Shown here: positions 8,411-15,955 of the stretch, piece by piece
Numbering within the stretch: the first letter of the stretch is position 1
How the letters are laid out: every line of letters begins with the position of its first letter
Assembly (NCBI GenBank): GCA_035547425.1
Contig: DASZUU010000049.1
Coordinates: forward strand, 1-64,000
DNA: 64,000 nt
Direction: 5' to 3'
From: Alloacidobacterium sp035547425
GTDB lineage: Bacteria; Acidobacteriota; Terriglobia; Terriglobales; Acidobacteriaceae
Translations under genes and position numbers: made by a program
The notes under the pieces: model-generated
What the model was told of the DNA's origin: nothing
The model's database searches: none
The model's input: only the letters and a program-made list of their open reading frames with translations

Positions 8411-8516
8411 CTTATGAGCGAGCCTGAATTTCATGCAGAGTGGCTGAGGGACGGGCCCTGTGACGCCACGACAACCGGCTCAAGCAATTTGAGACATCGG
8501 TGTCAACTCTCGCTCA
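8411..8516 (+). ncRNA. SAM-I type riboswitch aptamer
   Basis: An 8-bp closing helix P1 pairs TGAGCGAG (8415-8422) with CTCGCTCA (8509-8516). Inside are GTGGC/GCCAC (P2, 8440-8444 with 8465-8469) and the SAM-I core strings GAGGGACGGGCCC and TGACGCC...CAACC. A hairpin of type CTCAA...TTGAG (P3) and GGTGTCAACTCT before the P1 3' strand complete it. About 15 bases sit between P1 and the conserved AGAGTGGCTGAGGGA, more than in the textbook S-box, so this may be a divergent SAM-I subtype. SAM binding should lower expression of the downstream thrC-like/cysO-like pair. CACCT/AGGTG (8515-8529) and a UUCG-type hairpin (8638-8651) followed by CCGTTTTA are possible expression-platform elements. The region 8517-8701 has no gene. 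Confidence 0.85.
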
Positions 8517-8701
8517 CCTGAAAAGGTGGGGTACATGAGATTCGGGGTGCTGGCTGTATCGCATCTCGCTAAATCCCAGGTGTTAGGCAGTACCGGTAGT
8601 AAAGCAGTAGCTGTGCGAGAATCGTCACGTTGTGCCCGTGCATTCGTGCACCCGTTTTAGTCTACGGGTCCACAAAAGCTGCTCTCGGAAGCGAGGGTAG
8701 G

Positions 8702-9973
8702 ATGGCTATATCTTACGAGTTGTGTTGTCGGGAGTGCGGTAAGCGCTATGAAAATGCGCCACTCTCGATCTGTGACGAGTGTTTCTCGCCGCTGGAAGTA
8801 CAGGTTGATCTTGACGCCGCCAAGAAGACGGTAACCCGCGAGTCGATTGCGCAAGGCCCCACCAATATGTGGCGCTACCAGGCGCTGTTGCCCGTTCCTG
8901 ATGATTACGTTCCGCAGACCCCTGCGGGATGGACGCCGCTGGTGAAGGCTCCCCGGCTGGCCGAGCGCATTGGCGCCAAGAATCTCTACATCAAGAACGA
9001 CGCCGTGTGCATGCCCACGCTGAGCTTTAAGGATCGCGTCGTGGCAGTGGCACTGGCAAATGCGCAACGCTTCGGTTTCGACACCGTGGGCTGCTCTTCG
9101 ACCGGCAACCTGGCAAACTCGGTGGCAGCGCAGGCCGCGCGCCTCGGCCTCAAGACTTACATCCTGGTCCCGGCGGATCTTGAAGCCGCAAAAATCCTCA
9201 ACACCCAGGTCTACGGCGCGAACCTCATCCGCATCGACGGCAACTACGATCACGTCAACCGCCTCTGTTCTCAGATCGCTGACCGCTTCAGCTGGGGCTT
9301 CGTCAACGTAAACCTCCGCCCCTACTACGCGGAAGGCTCGAAGACCGTCGGCTACGAAATCGCCGAGCAGCTCGGCTGGCGCCTCCCCGACAACGTCGTG
9401 GTTCCCATGGCCGGCGGTTCTTTAATCACGAAAATCCGCAAGGCCTTCAAGGAGCTCATCGCGCTCGGCCTCGTAGAGCCCAAAGAAGTGCGCTTCTTCG
9501 GCGCCCAGGCTACCGGATGCTCGCCTATCGCCAAGGCTGTGAAGACCGGAGCCGACCAGATTGAGCCGCAGCGGCCTTCGACGATTGCCCGCTCGCTGGC
9601 CATCGGCAACCCGGCAGACGGCGTCTACGCGGCGCGCGCCATTCGCCAGAGCGGCGGATGGGCCGAAGATGTATCCGATGTCGAGATCGTCTCCGGTATT
9701 CAGGAGCTGGCCGAAACCGAAGGCATCTTCACCGAGACAGCAGGCGGCGTAACCACGGCTGTAACGGCACGCCTCTATGCTCACGGCCGCATCAAGCCCG
9801 AAGAGCTGACCGTGTCCTGCATCACCGGCAACGGCCTGAAGACCACTGACGTGCTCAATGGCGCGTACGAGCAGGAAGCGGCTATTCGTCCTCGGTTGAC
9901 CGACTTTGAAAACTACATTCACGAAATCAAGGAACTGAACAAGCTCGTATCAGGAGGCGTCGATGTCCGTTAG
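8702..9973 (+). CDS. thrC: threonine synthase-like PLP enzyme with N-terminal zinc ribbon
   Basis: Fold-type II PLP enzyme, 423 residues. The N-terminus has a rubredoxin-like ribbon (CCRECG...CDECF). The PLP lysine is about K110 in LSFKDR, and the phosphate loop is near SSTGNLANSVAAQA, as in threonine synthases that use O-phosphohomoserine. The ATG at 8702 has GAGGG nearby; an upstream in-frame start at 8630 would run through the riboswitch leader. The gene follows a SAM riboswitch and overlaps the CysO-like gene by 11 bases. Threonine synthesis is the default reading. Because SAM control and a sulfur carrier fit methionine better, a homocysteine-forming sulfhydrylase activity on the same substrate is a real alternative (inference). 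Confidence 0.85.
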   Translation: MAISYELCCRECGKRYENAPLSICDECFSPLEVQVDLDAAKKTVTRESIAQGPTNMWRYQALLPVPDDYVPQTPAGWTPLVKAPRLAERIGAKNLYIKNDAVCMPTLSFKDRVVAVALANAQRFGFDTVGCSSTGNLANSVAAQAARLGLKTYILVPADLEAAKILNTQVYGANLIRIDGNYDHVNRLCSQIADRFSWGFVNVNLRPYYAEGSKTVGYEIAEQLGWRLPDNVVVPMAGGSLITKIRKAFKELIALGLVEPKEVRFFGAQATGCSPIAKAVKTGADQIEPQRPSTIARSLAIGNPADGVYAARAIRQSGGWAEDVSDVEIVSGIQELAETEGIFTETAGGVTTAVTARLYAHGRIKPEELTVSCITGNGLKTTDVLNGAYEQEAAIRPRLTDFENYIHEIKELNKLVSGGVDVR

Positions 9974-10289
9974 AGTTTTGCTGCCCAATGCATTTCAGAA
10001 GCACACCAATGGCGCGAAGGAGATTCAATCCAATGCAGCCAATCTGCCTCAGCTGCTCGACGAGATCGAAGGAACCTTCCCCGATCTCAAGGCACACCTG
10101 CGCGATGAGACCGGCAACGTGCGCCGCTTCATCAACTTCTATGTCAACGAAGAGGACATCCGCTTTCTCGGCAACGAGAAGTATGCCTTCCAGGATGGCG
10201 ACGAGGTACTCGTAATTCCTTCGATCGCCGGCGGCGCTCCCTGTTCCTGCTGTTCCTACTGCGGACAGGAAGACTGCACCTGCTACTAA
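9963..10289 (+). CDS. CysO/ThiS/MoaD-family sulfur carrier with Cys-rich tail
   Basis: Ubiquitin-fold small protein, 108 residues. The segment HLRDETGNVRRFINFYVNEEDIRFL followed by a DGDEVLVIPSIAGG end closely follows the layout of mycobacterial CysO. In that family the C-terminal Gly-Gly is adenylated and converted to a thiocarboxylate that donates sulfur. Here the GG (about 90-91) is not terminal: a 17-residue tail with six cysteines (APCSCCSYCGQEDCTCY) follows, so proteolytic trimming would be needed to expose it. AGGAGG lies 5 bases before the ATG, and the gene overlaps the thrC-like stop by 11 bases. No JAMM protease or E1-like activating enzyme is in the window. A rho-independent terminator follows. 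Confidence 0.85.
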   Translation: MSVRVLLPNAFQKHTNGAKEIQSNAANLPQLLDEIEGTFPDLKAHLRDETGNVRRFINFYVNEEDIRFLGNEKYAFQDGDEVLVIPSIAGGAPCSCCSYCGQEDCTCY

Positions 10290-10311
10290 GCTCCCTCCCC
10301 AATGTCACTCG

Positions 10312-10344
10312 AATGCGCGGATTTCGGTCCGCGCATTTTATTTA
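10312..10344 (+). terminator. terminator of the thrC-like/cysO-like operon
   Basis: 10-bp stem AATGCGCGGA / TCCGCGCATT (10312-10321 with 10328-10337) followed by TTATTTA. It sits between convergent genes and overlaps the end of the PIG-L gene, so it may serve both. Confidence 0.75.
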
Positions 10345-11088
10345 GTCTTCAACAATACCGGCAAAAAGAGCGTCGTCTTCCGTCAGAGTGCGCGCATTGC
10401 GGGCAGCCGCCAACAGGTAGCGCTCCACATCCATATGCTTTTCGATGAAGTTCTTCACGCGCTCCAGCACGCCGTGCTGCGTTGTGTGCAGTTTGAAGGC
10501 ATCAATCTTGCGATCCTTCCACTTGCCCAACTCCAGCGTAAGTGAGTAGGGAACCACAGCAGCCTCCGATCCCTCGTCCGAGTTATAGACAGAGACAAAG
10601 GGCGTGCTCGCGTAGTAGAGTTTCTGCGGCGCATAGGGCTCCCCCGCTTCCGGAAAAAGCTGTTTGCGTCCTGCCCAGTGAAAGGCAGCCGTTGCCGCCA
10701 GCGAAATGATCGTGTGATCGCGGTGCAGGTTTACGCCGCCGTCTCCGCCAAAAGTCAGCACAACCTGCGGGCGGTACTTGCGAATCTTCGCTACCAGCAA
10801 GCCTGCCAGCTCATAAAAGTTTTGCTGATCGAGCTGACCATCGGGATAATCCAGCACTTCCGTATGCGTGATGCCCAGCAATTCTCCGGCTGCGCGAAAC
10901 TCGTCACGCCGCAGCGCGGCCAGCTCTTCGCCGCTCTTTGCGCTGCCGCGAAAACTGCCTGCATCGCCCGCGGTGAGGCAAACAACGGAGGTCTCCACAC
11001 CTTGGTCATGGGCCAGGAGCAACGCGCCTCCGAAGGCTCCGCTCTCATCATCGGGGTGCGCGGTAAGGCACATCATGCGGTAAGACAA
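10342..11088 (-). CDS. PIG-L family N-acetylglucosaminide deacetylase (BshB/LmbE-like)
   Basis: Zinc-dependent deacetylase family member, 248 residues. The metal-binding AHPDDE motif is at about 10-15 and the second motif is HRDH near residue 120. Members remove the acetyl group from GlcNAc conjugates, for example in bacillithiol and mycothiol synthesis (BshB, MshB), or act on other glycans. Length and sequence fit the BshB-like branch, but no bshA or bshC is in the window, so the substrate is open. The start is read as TTG because AGGAG lies 8 bases upstream of it; the first ATG at 11076 would be about 20 bases from that site. It converges with the sulfur-carrier operon, and a thiol-metabolism link is only suggestive. 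Confidence 0.85.
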   Translation of the reverse strand: MSYRMMCLTAHPDDESGAFGGALLLAHDQGVETSVVCLTAGDAGSFRGSAKSGEELAALRRDEFRAAGELLGITHTEVLDYPDGQLDQQNFYELAGLLVAKIRKYRPQVVLTFGGDGGVNLHRDHTIISLAATAAFHWAGRKQLFPEAGEPYAPQKLYYASTPFVSVYNSDEGSEAAVVPYSLTLELGKWKDRKIDAFKLHTTQHGVLERVKNFIEKHMDVERYLLAAARNARTLTEDDALFAGIVED

Positions 11089-11137
11089 AATCAGGACTCC
11101 TGTGAACAGCTACTCTTTCAGTGTAGCGTTTGATGCG

Positions 11138-12331
11138 CTAAGGCTTCTGCGGCGCTTTTTCGGGAACACGCACAATGAGATTGGAGAGATCGTCGGTCAC
11201 AGTGATTGCTTGTTGCGCAGAGCCATAAGCGTGTGCCAATTTATTTCCTTCGTAGCTCATTGTGCCATTATTGACGAGTTGTCTCACCATATCGGCAGCA
11301 TTGGTGACGCGAAGGATGTAGTCTCCTGCAGGCACGTAGAGAAAATTGAAGCGGCCATCTGTATCCACGCCCGCCTTCCGCATGAAAGTCTTATCATCGG
11401 CATAATCCAACTCGACTTCTCCCGCATTCAGTGCATGATCATCTCTGACGGCCAAAACAGCGCCGCTGACAGAGTGCAGGCCCAGCAAGGGAACAATGAT
11501 GTCGGCTCCGTCATGTTCATCTCCTGCGACAACTTCGATAGGCTTCGCCTCCTTAAGGCGAAAAACATTGCCGGAATAAACGTGAAGCGCGGCAGATTCA
11601 TCGGAATACACCGTCGCCATGCCGGGTGTGCCAAAAAGTCCGCCCAGAGACAGTCGCTCGCTGGGGAAGGTTGTTTCGATGACATATTTACCTGCAGGCA
11701 ATCCGGCAATGCGAAATCTGCCATTATCGTCTGTTCGCACTTCAGCTCCCATAAAAGACAGGCTGCCTATCTGGGCATGTAAGAGCTGGAATTTCCCATC
11801 GTCCTGTTGATGATAAAGAGCTATATGCAAGCCGGAAGCGGAACTGCCGTCGTCATAGTGAACTGTCCCCGAAAGTGCGGCGCCTCGTTCGAGTTCGATA
11901 TCGACGGAAGAATCTTTATTGGCCGACACGGTGACTTTGACCAGCAACTTTTCTACTTTCTCTACATCCGCCTGAGCCGAACTGTTGATTTGCTGCGAAG
12001 AAGCTTTTGCCAGTGGAGAGATATATCCTGCAAAATCGGCAATAAGAAAATAGGTTCCCGGCTTCACTTTTGGAAAATGGAAACTGCCATCGAGGCCGGT
12101 ACGCACGGTTGGAGAGCCTTGCATAACGCCATGTTTCGGTGTTTCCTGCCTGGTCGGCGCAGGTTGCAGCAGTACCAAAGCAAAACGAGCAGGCTGATTG
12201 GTGTCGGAGCAGAAAACATGGCCGGAGACGCTGCCTGTGACTTCCTGTGCGGGTTGTATTTGCGCGCCGGCGCAGTATGCAAGCGTGATGAAACTAAGCA
12301 GGAAAGAGAGCCGCTTCCGCATAAGCCGCAT
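11138..12331 (-). CDS. secreted carboxypeptidase-regulatory-like (Cna B-type) domain protein
   Basis: About 397 residues, beginning with a signal peptide (MRKRLSFLLSFITLAYCAGAQ). Three or four beta-sandwich modules follow, of the carboxypeptidase regulatory-like/SpaA type. Each shows the turn pattern 'DGSFHFPKVKPGTYFLIAD', 'NGRFRIAGLPAGKYVIE' or 'DGRFNFLYVPAGDYILR'. No catalytic motif is visible. Such proteins are abundant in acidobacteria as surface or periplasmic binding modules. Two possible ATGs (12331, 12322) lie just before the signal peptide; neither has a strong ribosome site. It is downstream of the glycosyltransferase (37-base gap), probably in the same transcript. Confidence 0.75.
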   Translation of the reverse strand: MRLMRKRLSFLLSFITLAYCAGAQIQPAQEVTGSVSGHVFCSDTNQPARFALVLLQPAPTRQETPKHGVMQGSPTVRTGLDGSFHFPKVKPGTYFLIADFAGYISPLAKASSQQINSSAQADVEKVEKLLVKVTVSANKDSSVDIELERGAALSGTVHYDDGSSASGLHIALYHQQDDGKFQLLHAQIGSLSFMGAEVRTDDNGRFRIAGLPAGKYVIETTFPSERLSLGGLFGTPGMATVYSDESAALHVYSGNVFRLKEAKPIEVVAGDEHDGADIIVPLLGLHSVSGAVLAVRDDHALNAGEVELDYADDKTFMRKAGVDTDGRFNFLYVPAGDYILRVTNAADMVRQLVNNGTMSYEGNKLAHAYGSAQQAITVTDDLSNLIVRVPEKAPQKP

Positions 12332-12368
12332 TATCCACAAGGGCGGTCTGTGAGGCCATGGAATTCTG

Positions 12369-13397
12369 TTATCCCTCAGCCAGCCCACGCTTCCTCAGGA
12401 AAAGTTCAAATTCCGCCTGGTGTTTCGCAAGATCGAGATTCTTCTGTGCGAACGTGAGCCCGGCATGGCCCAATTGTTTCGTCAGCTCTTTTTCATTCCA
12501 CAGGCGGCGAATACACGCAGCCAGATCGTTCGCATCGCCCGATTTGTAAACCAGCCCGTTTTCCTGGGGAAAAACGTAGTCGCGTACGCCGGAAGAATCG
12601 GTCACGATCATCGCTCGTCCCAGGAACATCGCAGCAACCATCGTGACGTGTCCACAGGGAACTTCAGAATCGCGCAGCGGAACGACCGTAAAATGTGAAT
12701 GTCGCAGAATGTTCATAGCTGTTTGAATCGGTTGGTCGACATAGACAGTGACATGGGACGGCACATTCAGGCCCTTCAAATTCTCAGGACGCACAACCAG
12801 CACCATGGGAATTTCCGGCAGAAGACGGCTGGCGGCTAACAGAGTAGCGTAATCACGCGCATTCCCGCCGATAGCAGAAACATAATTGCCCTCATGAAAG
12901 GGCGTTTTATCCGGTTCTTCCATTTGCGGCGGATCGATCGCCCAGAGCTTCAAATCGAACTTGTTTTTCGGAATGGAGAATGCGCGATGATAAATCTCCA
13001 TCTCTGCCGTGGAGTGGACAATGAAACGATCCACGCGCTTGTAGCCGCGCCCCATAATCCAGCGGTACAAGGGCCGTGGCAGCTCTGGAAAATTGAATGA
13101 CCACGCGACATGTTCGCTGCGAACACCAAGCAGGCGGCAAAAGAGGCCGCTCCAGAAAGTAAAACGCGCGTCGTGAGAAACAATAAGCGCAGCTTTATAT
13201 CTTCGAGCCGCCAATGCAGCTTGCAGGCCACAATAGATCGTGCCTAAATTAGGTCTGGGCAGAACCTTTCGCCATGAGCGGCTCTCTCGGTCATTAATAA
13301 AAATCCAGCTTATGTCATCGCTTGTCAGCGTTGCGCCAAACCATTTCCAGCCCTCTCCAAAATCAGGAGAACAGCAGATAACGTATTTTTTCGGCAT
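12369..13397 (-). CDS. glycosyltransferase (GT-B fold, family 4-like)
   Basis: 342 residues from the chosen start. The C-terminal half has the GT-B donor-site pattern: VVPLRDSEVPCGHVTMVAAMFLGRAMIVTDSSGVRDYV and then NGLVYKSGDANDLAACIRRL, typical of group-1 glycosyltransferases. The N-terminal half is diverged, with SHDARFTFWSGLFCRLLG as the acceptor-domain loop. The sugar donor and acceptor cannot be inferred. The ATG at 13397 (MPKKYVICCSPDFGEG) is preferred; GAGGG is about 13 bases upstream, rather far. It lies between rnhB (59-base gap) and a secreted repeat protein, all on the minus strand. Confidence 0.82.
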   Translation of the reverse strand: MPKKYVICCSPDFGEGWKWFGATLTSDDISWIFINDRESRSWRKVLPRPNLGTIYCGLQAALAARRYKAALIVSHDARFTFWSGLFCRLLGVRSEHVAWSFNFPELPRPLYRWIMGRGYKRVDRFIVHSTAEMEIYHRAFSIPKNKFDLKLWAIDPPQMEEPDKTPFHEGNYVSAIGGNARDYATLLAASRLLPEIPMVLVVRPENLKGLNVPSHVTVYVDQPIQTAMNILRHSHFTVVPLRDSEVPCGHVTMVAAMFLGRAMIVTDSSGVRDYVFPQENGLVYKSGDANDLAACIRRLWNEKELTKQLGHAGLTFAQKNLDLAKHQAEFELFLRKRGLAEG

Positions 13398-13456
13398 GGA
13401 TAAGGACGAGCCCTCGTTACGCTTCCTATGCTCAAATTCCATTGTATTCGGAATAT

Positions 13457-14215
13457 CTATGCTAATTGCGCGTCGAGTGGCACATCCATGACTTCCACGG
13501 CTGCAGGAACATCCCACGGCAGCGAAGTCTGCGCCACAGGACGAAAGCTTTTGCGATGAAGCGGAGTCGGTCCATATTTTTCCAGCGCCGCCAAATGTGC
13601 CGGTGTGCTGTAACCCTTATGAGACGCAAGGCCATATTCAGGATATTGGTCATGCAGTTCCCGCATACGCTGGTCGCGGTAAACCTTGGCAATCACCGAA
13701 GCGGCGGCAATCGAAATCGAGAGCGAATCCCCATAGATGATGCTCGTCTGCGCGCAGGGATGGTCGAGACGCAGCGCATCAATGAGCAGGTGATCAGGGG
13801 AAGGCATGAGTTTGAGCACAGCGTTGGTCATCGCCAGCTTCGAAGCCTGATAAATGTTAATGCGGTCGATGGTGGCAGCATCAATCTCTTCGATGGCGAT
13901 GCAGATTGCCTTCTGCTCAACAATCCTGGCGAGCCGCTCGCGGTCCTCGCGCAACAGCTGTTTTGAATCCCGCAGTCCCCGAATCCGGGTGTTCTCCGGG
14001 AGAATAACCGCAGCCGCAACGACAGACCCAAAGAGAGAGCCGCGCCCCACCTCGTCCACGCCGGCAATGACCGTGAAACCCTGCGCCCGTGCCGCCTTCT
14101 CATACTTGTTCCCGCAGACAAGCGAGCGCAGCATGCGCATCTTCTTTGTAGCGGCTGAGAGGGCCTCTTCCTCCGGACAATCCGCCTCCAGAATAAATTT
14201 GGGACCACGGGGCAT
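13457..14215 (-). CDS. rnhB: ribonuclease HII
   Basis: RNase HII cuts the RNA strand at RNA-DNA junctions and removes misincorporated ribonucleotides. The active site starts at D54-E55 in AGVDEVGRGSLFG. The third acidic residue is in LRDSKQL and the fourth in LLIDALRL. The second GYSTPAHLAALEKYGPTPLHR block is also diagnostic. The start is uncertain: ATG 14215 (MPRGPKFILEAD) is chosen, and in-frame starts further upstream would run towards the divergent tetR gene. The N-terminal 45 residues before the catalytic core are longer than usual. In many bacteria rnhB directly follows rplS; here rplS is on the same strand but 3.4 kb away. Confidence 0.94.
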   Translation of the reverse strand: MPRGPKFILEADCPEEEALSAATKKMRMLRSLVCGNKYEKAARAQGFTVIAGVDEVGRGSLFGSVVAAAVILPENTRIRGLRDSKQLLREDRERLARIVEQKAICIAIEEIDAATIDRINIYQASKLAMTNAVLKLMPSPDHLLIDALRLDHPCAQTSIIYGDSLSISIAAASVIAKVYRDQRMRELHDQYPEYGLASHKGYSTPAHLAALEKYGPTPLHRKSFRPVAQTSLPWDVPAAVEVMDVPLDAQLA

Positions 14216-14321
14216 TAAATAGAGTGTATCTCTGACCGCATAGCAGATGGCGGTGGAAAATTCCGGCGAGTTTTCAAAGCTATGACGCATATGCCGGAAC
14301 ACGATACCCTTTTGTTTAGCA

Positions 14322-14891
14322 ATGGCGAGACTTAGAAGCCCTGAAAAACGCAATGCTATTCTCCAGGCCACCGCTCAGGAAATTGCAGAAAGCGGCCTCG
14401 GAGCCCCGATTGCAAAAATCGCGCAACGCGCCGGTCTGGCGGAAGGCACGCTTTTCACATACTTTGCCAATAAGGACGAGTTGCTCAACGAGCTGTATTT
14501 CGAGCTGAAAAATGAGGTCTACCAGAAAATCAATGCTCATTTTCCGCACACCGAAAGCCTGCAGCGCCGCGCCTGGCATGTCTGGGCAACTTACCTTGAT
14601 TGGGCAATCGAATTTCCGGCCAAGCGTAAAGCATCCATGCAACTGCACATTTCTGACGTCATTACACCGGAAACCCATGCCCGCACCATCGCAATCCGCG
14701 GTGCCGTGGAAGCCACTTTGCACGAATTGGAAAAAGGTCCGGCCCTGCGCGAAATGCCGGCAGGATTTGCCGCAGCGGCCATGTCGGCGATGCAGGAGGC
14801 AGTGATGGATTTCATCGCCAAAATGCCGAAGCAAAGGGAAGTGTTGATTCAGCGTTCCTTCAAGCTGCTGTGGCGCGCATTGGGGGGATAA
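14322..14891 (+). CDS. TetR/AcrR family transcriptional regulator
   Basis: 189-residue helical repressor. The DNA-binding domain (about 8-55) reads KRNAILQATAQEIAESGLGA...IAQRAGLAEGTLFTYFANKDELLNELY, the classic TetR helix-turn-helix. The C-terminal ligand-binding domain is unassigned. It is transcribed divergently from rnhB and lies directly upstream of an SDR gene, with an 8+8-base palindrome in the gap (14909-14932). It therefore probably represses the SDR gene in response to a small molecule. Confidence 0.92.
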   Translation: MARLRSPEKRNAILQATAQEIAESGLGAPIAKIAQRAGLAEGTLFTYFANKDELLNELYFELKNEVYQKINAHFPHTESLQRRAWHVWATYLDWAIEFPAKRKASMQLHISDVITPETHARTIAIRGAVEATLHELEKGPALREMPAGFAAAAMSAMQEAVMDFIAKMPKQREVLIQRSFKLLWRALGG

Positions 14892-14908
14892 ATTTTATTC
14901 CCCAAAAT

Positions 14909-14932
14909 AAATGAGCATCTACTCGCTCATTT
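14909..14932. promoter_or_regulatory. candidate TetR operator
   Basis: Perfect inverted repeat AAATGAGC / GCTCATTT (14909-14916 with 14925-14932) with an 8-base spacer. It lies between the tetR stop and the SDR start. Size and place fit a TetR-family operator. Confidence 0.5.
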
Positions 14933-14965
14933 TAGAATCAGATGCACAGGAGGATTTTTAGCAAG

Positions 14966-15829
14966 ATGCTTAAAGTCTGGCTGATTACCGGAAGCGGAAA
15001 TGGATTGGGACGTGAGATTGCCGAAGCAGCGCTGCGTGCAGGCGATAGCGTGGTGGCGGGTGCGCGCCGAACCGAGGAGCTGGCTTTACTGGTGGAGCAG
15101 TACAAGGATCGAATCAAGCCTGTGACGTTGGAAGTGCGTGATGAATCTGCCGCCAAAGCAGCAGTGCAGGCAGCTCTGGATACATTTGGAAGGCTCGATG
15201 TGCTCGTCAACAATGCGGGTTATGGCGAATTCGCTCCGTTCGAGCAGATGAGCGCCGAAGACTTCAAAGCTGTAGTCGACACCTGCTTTTACGGAGTCGT
15301 GCATACGACGCGCGCCGCCATTCCTGTTATGCGCAAGCAGAAGAGCGGGCACATCTTTCAGATATCTTCTATTGGCGGACGAATTGCAATCCCCGGGAAC
15401 TCGCCGTATCACGCAGCCAAGTGGGCCGTCGGCGGATTTAGCGATGCCGTGGCCATGGAAGTGGCTCCCCTCGGAGTGAAGATTTGCACGCTGGAGCCGG
15501 GTGGTATCCGCACGAATTGGGCGCGCCGTGCACGGCAGAATGCCCCGGAATTGCTGCCGGACTACGAGGCCTCGATTGGGCCGATTTTGAAACTGTTGCA
15601 CAGTATTGAAGGGCGCCAGGAGGGCGATCCACGCAAAATCGCAGAACTGATCGTGCAACTGGCAAACAGCAAAGAAGTGCCTCTCCGCTTAATCCTGGGT
15701 GTCGATGCAGAGAAAAGGGTGCAATATGTAGAAGCCGCTCGCGCCGAAGAAGCAGCCAGATGGCGGCATCTTACCGTGTCTACTGTGTTTGAGGATGCCG
15801 AGCCAATCCCCGAACTGCTGATTCGCTGA
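14966..15829 (+). CDS. short-chain dehydrogenase/reductase (SDR)
   Basis: Classical SDR of 287 residues. The cofactor motif is TGSGNGLG (TGxxxGxG) at the N-terminus, with NNAG at about 82. The catalytic Ser is in ISSIGG, and YHAAK holds the Tyr and Lys. The length and the EPGGIRTNWARRA segment fit the oxidoreductase branch often paired with TetR regulators. The ATG at 14966 follows AGGAGG at 12 bases; an in-frame ATG at 14942 lies before that site and is disfavoured. The substrate is unknown. Confidence 0.92.
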   Translation: MLKVWLITGSGNGLGREIAEAALRAGDSVVAGARRTEELALLVEQYKDRIKPVTLEVRDESAAKAAVQAALDTFGRLDVLVNNAGYGEFAPFEQMSAEDFKAVVDTCFYGVVHTTRAAIPVMRKQKSGHIFQISSIGGRIAIPGNSPYHAAKWAVGGFSDAVAMEVAPLGVKICTLEPGGIRTNWARRARQNAPELLPDYEASIGPILKLLHSIEGRQEGDPRKIAELIVQLANSKEVPLRLILGVDAEKRVQYVEAARAEEAARWRHLTVSTVFEDAEPIPELLIR

Positions 15830-15846
15830 TCAGCAGTTCATTTTTG
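15812..15846 (+). terminator. terminator overlapping the SDR stop codon
   Basis: 11-bp stem GAACTGCTGAT / ATCAGCAGTTC (15812-15822 with 15829-15839) followed by ATTTTTG. The coding end of the SDR forms the left arm. Confidence 0.65.
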
Positions 15847-15955
15847 TGCTCTGTAACCTATTGCAAAGACCACTTAGCGGCGCAGGTAAACTGCTATTCC
15901 GGTGGAGCATATTCCAATACAGGTGGCTCTATGGAACTATGAAAAGAAGCTGAAT

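Noticed and set aside
8630..8701. 24-residue N-terminal extension of the ThrC-like protein
   Set aside because: It would read through the riboswitch leader; the ATG at 8702 has a ribosome site and starts the zinc-ribbon domain.
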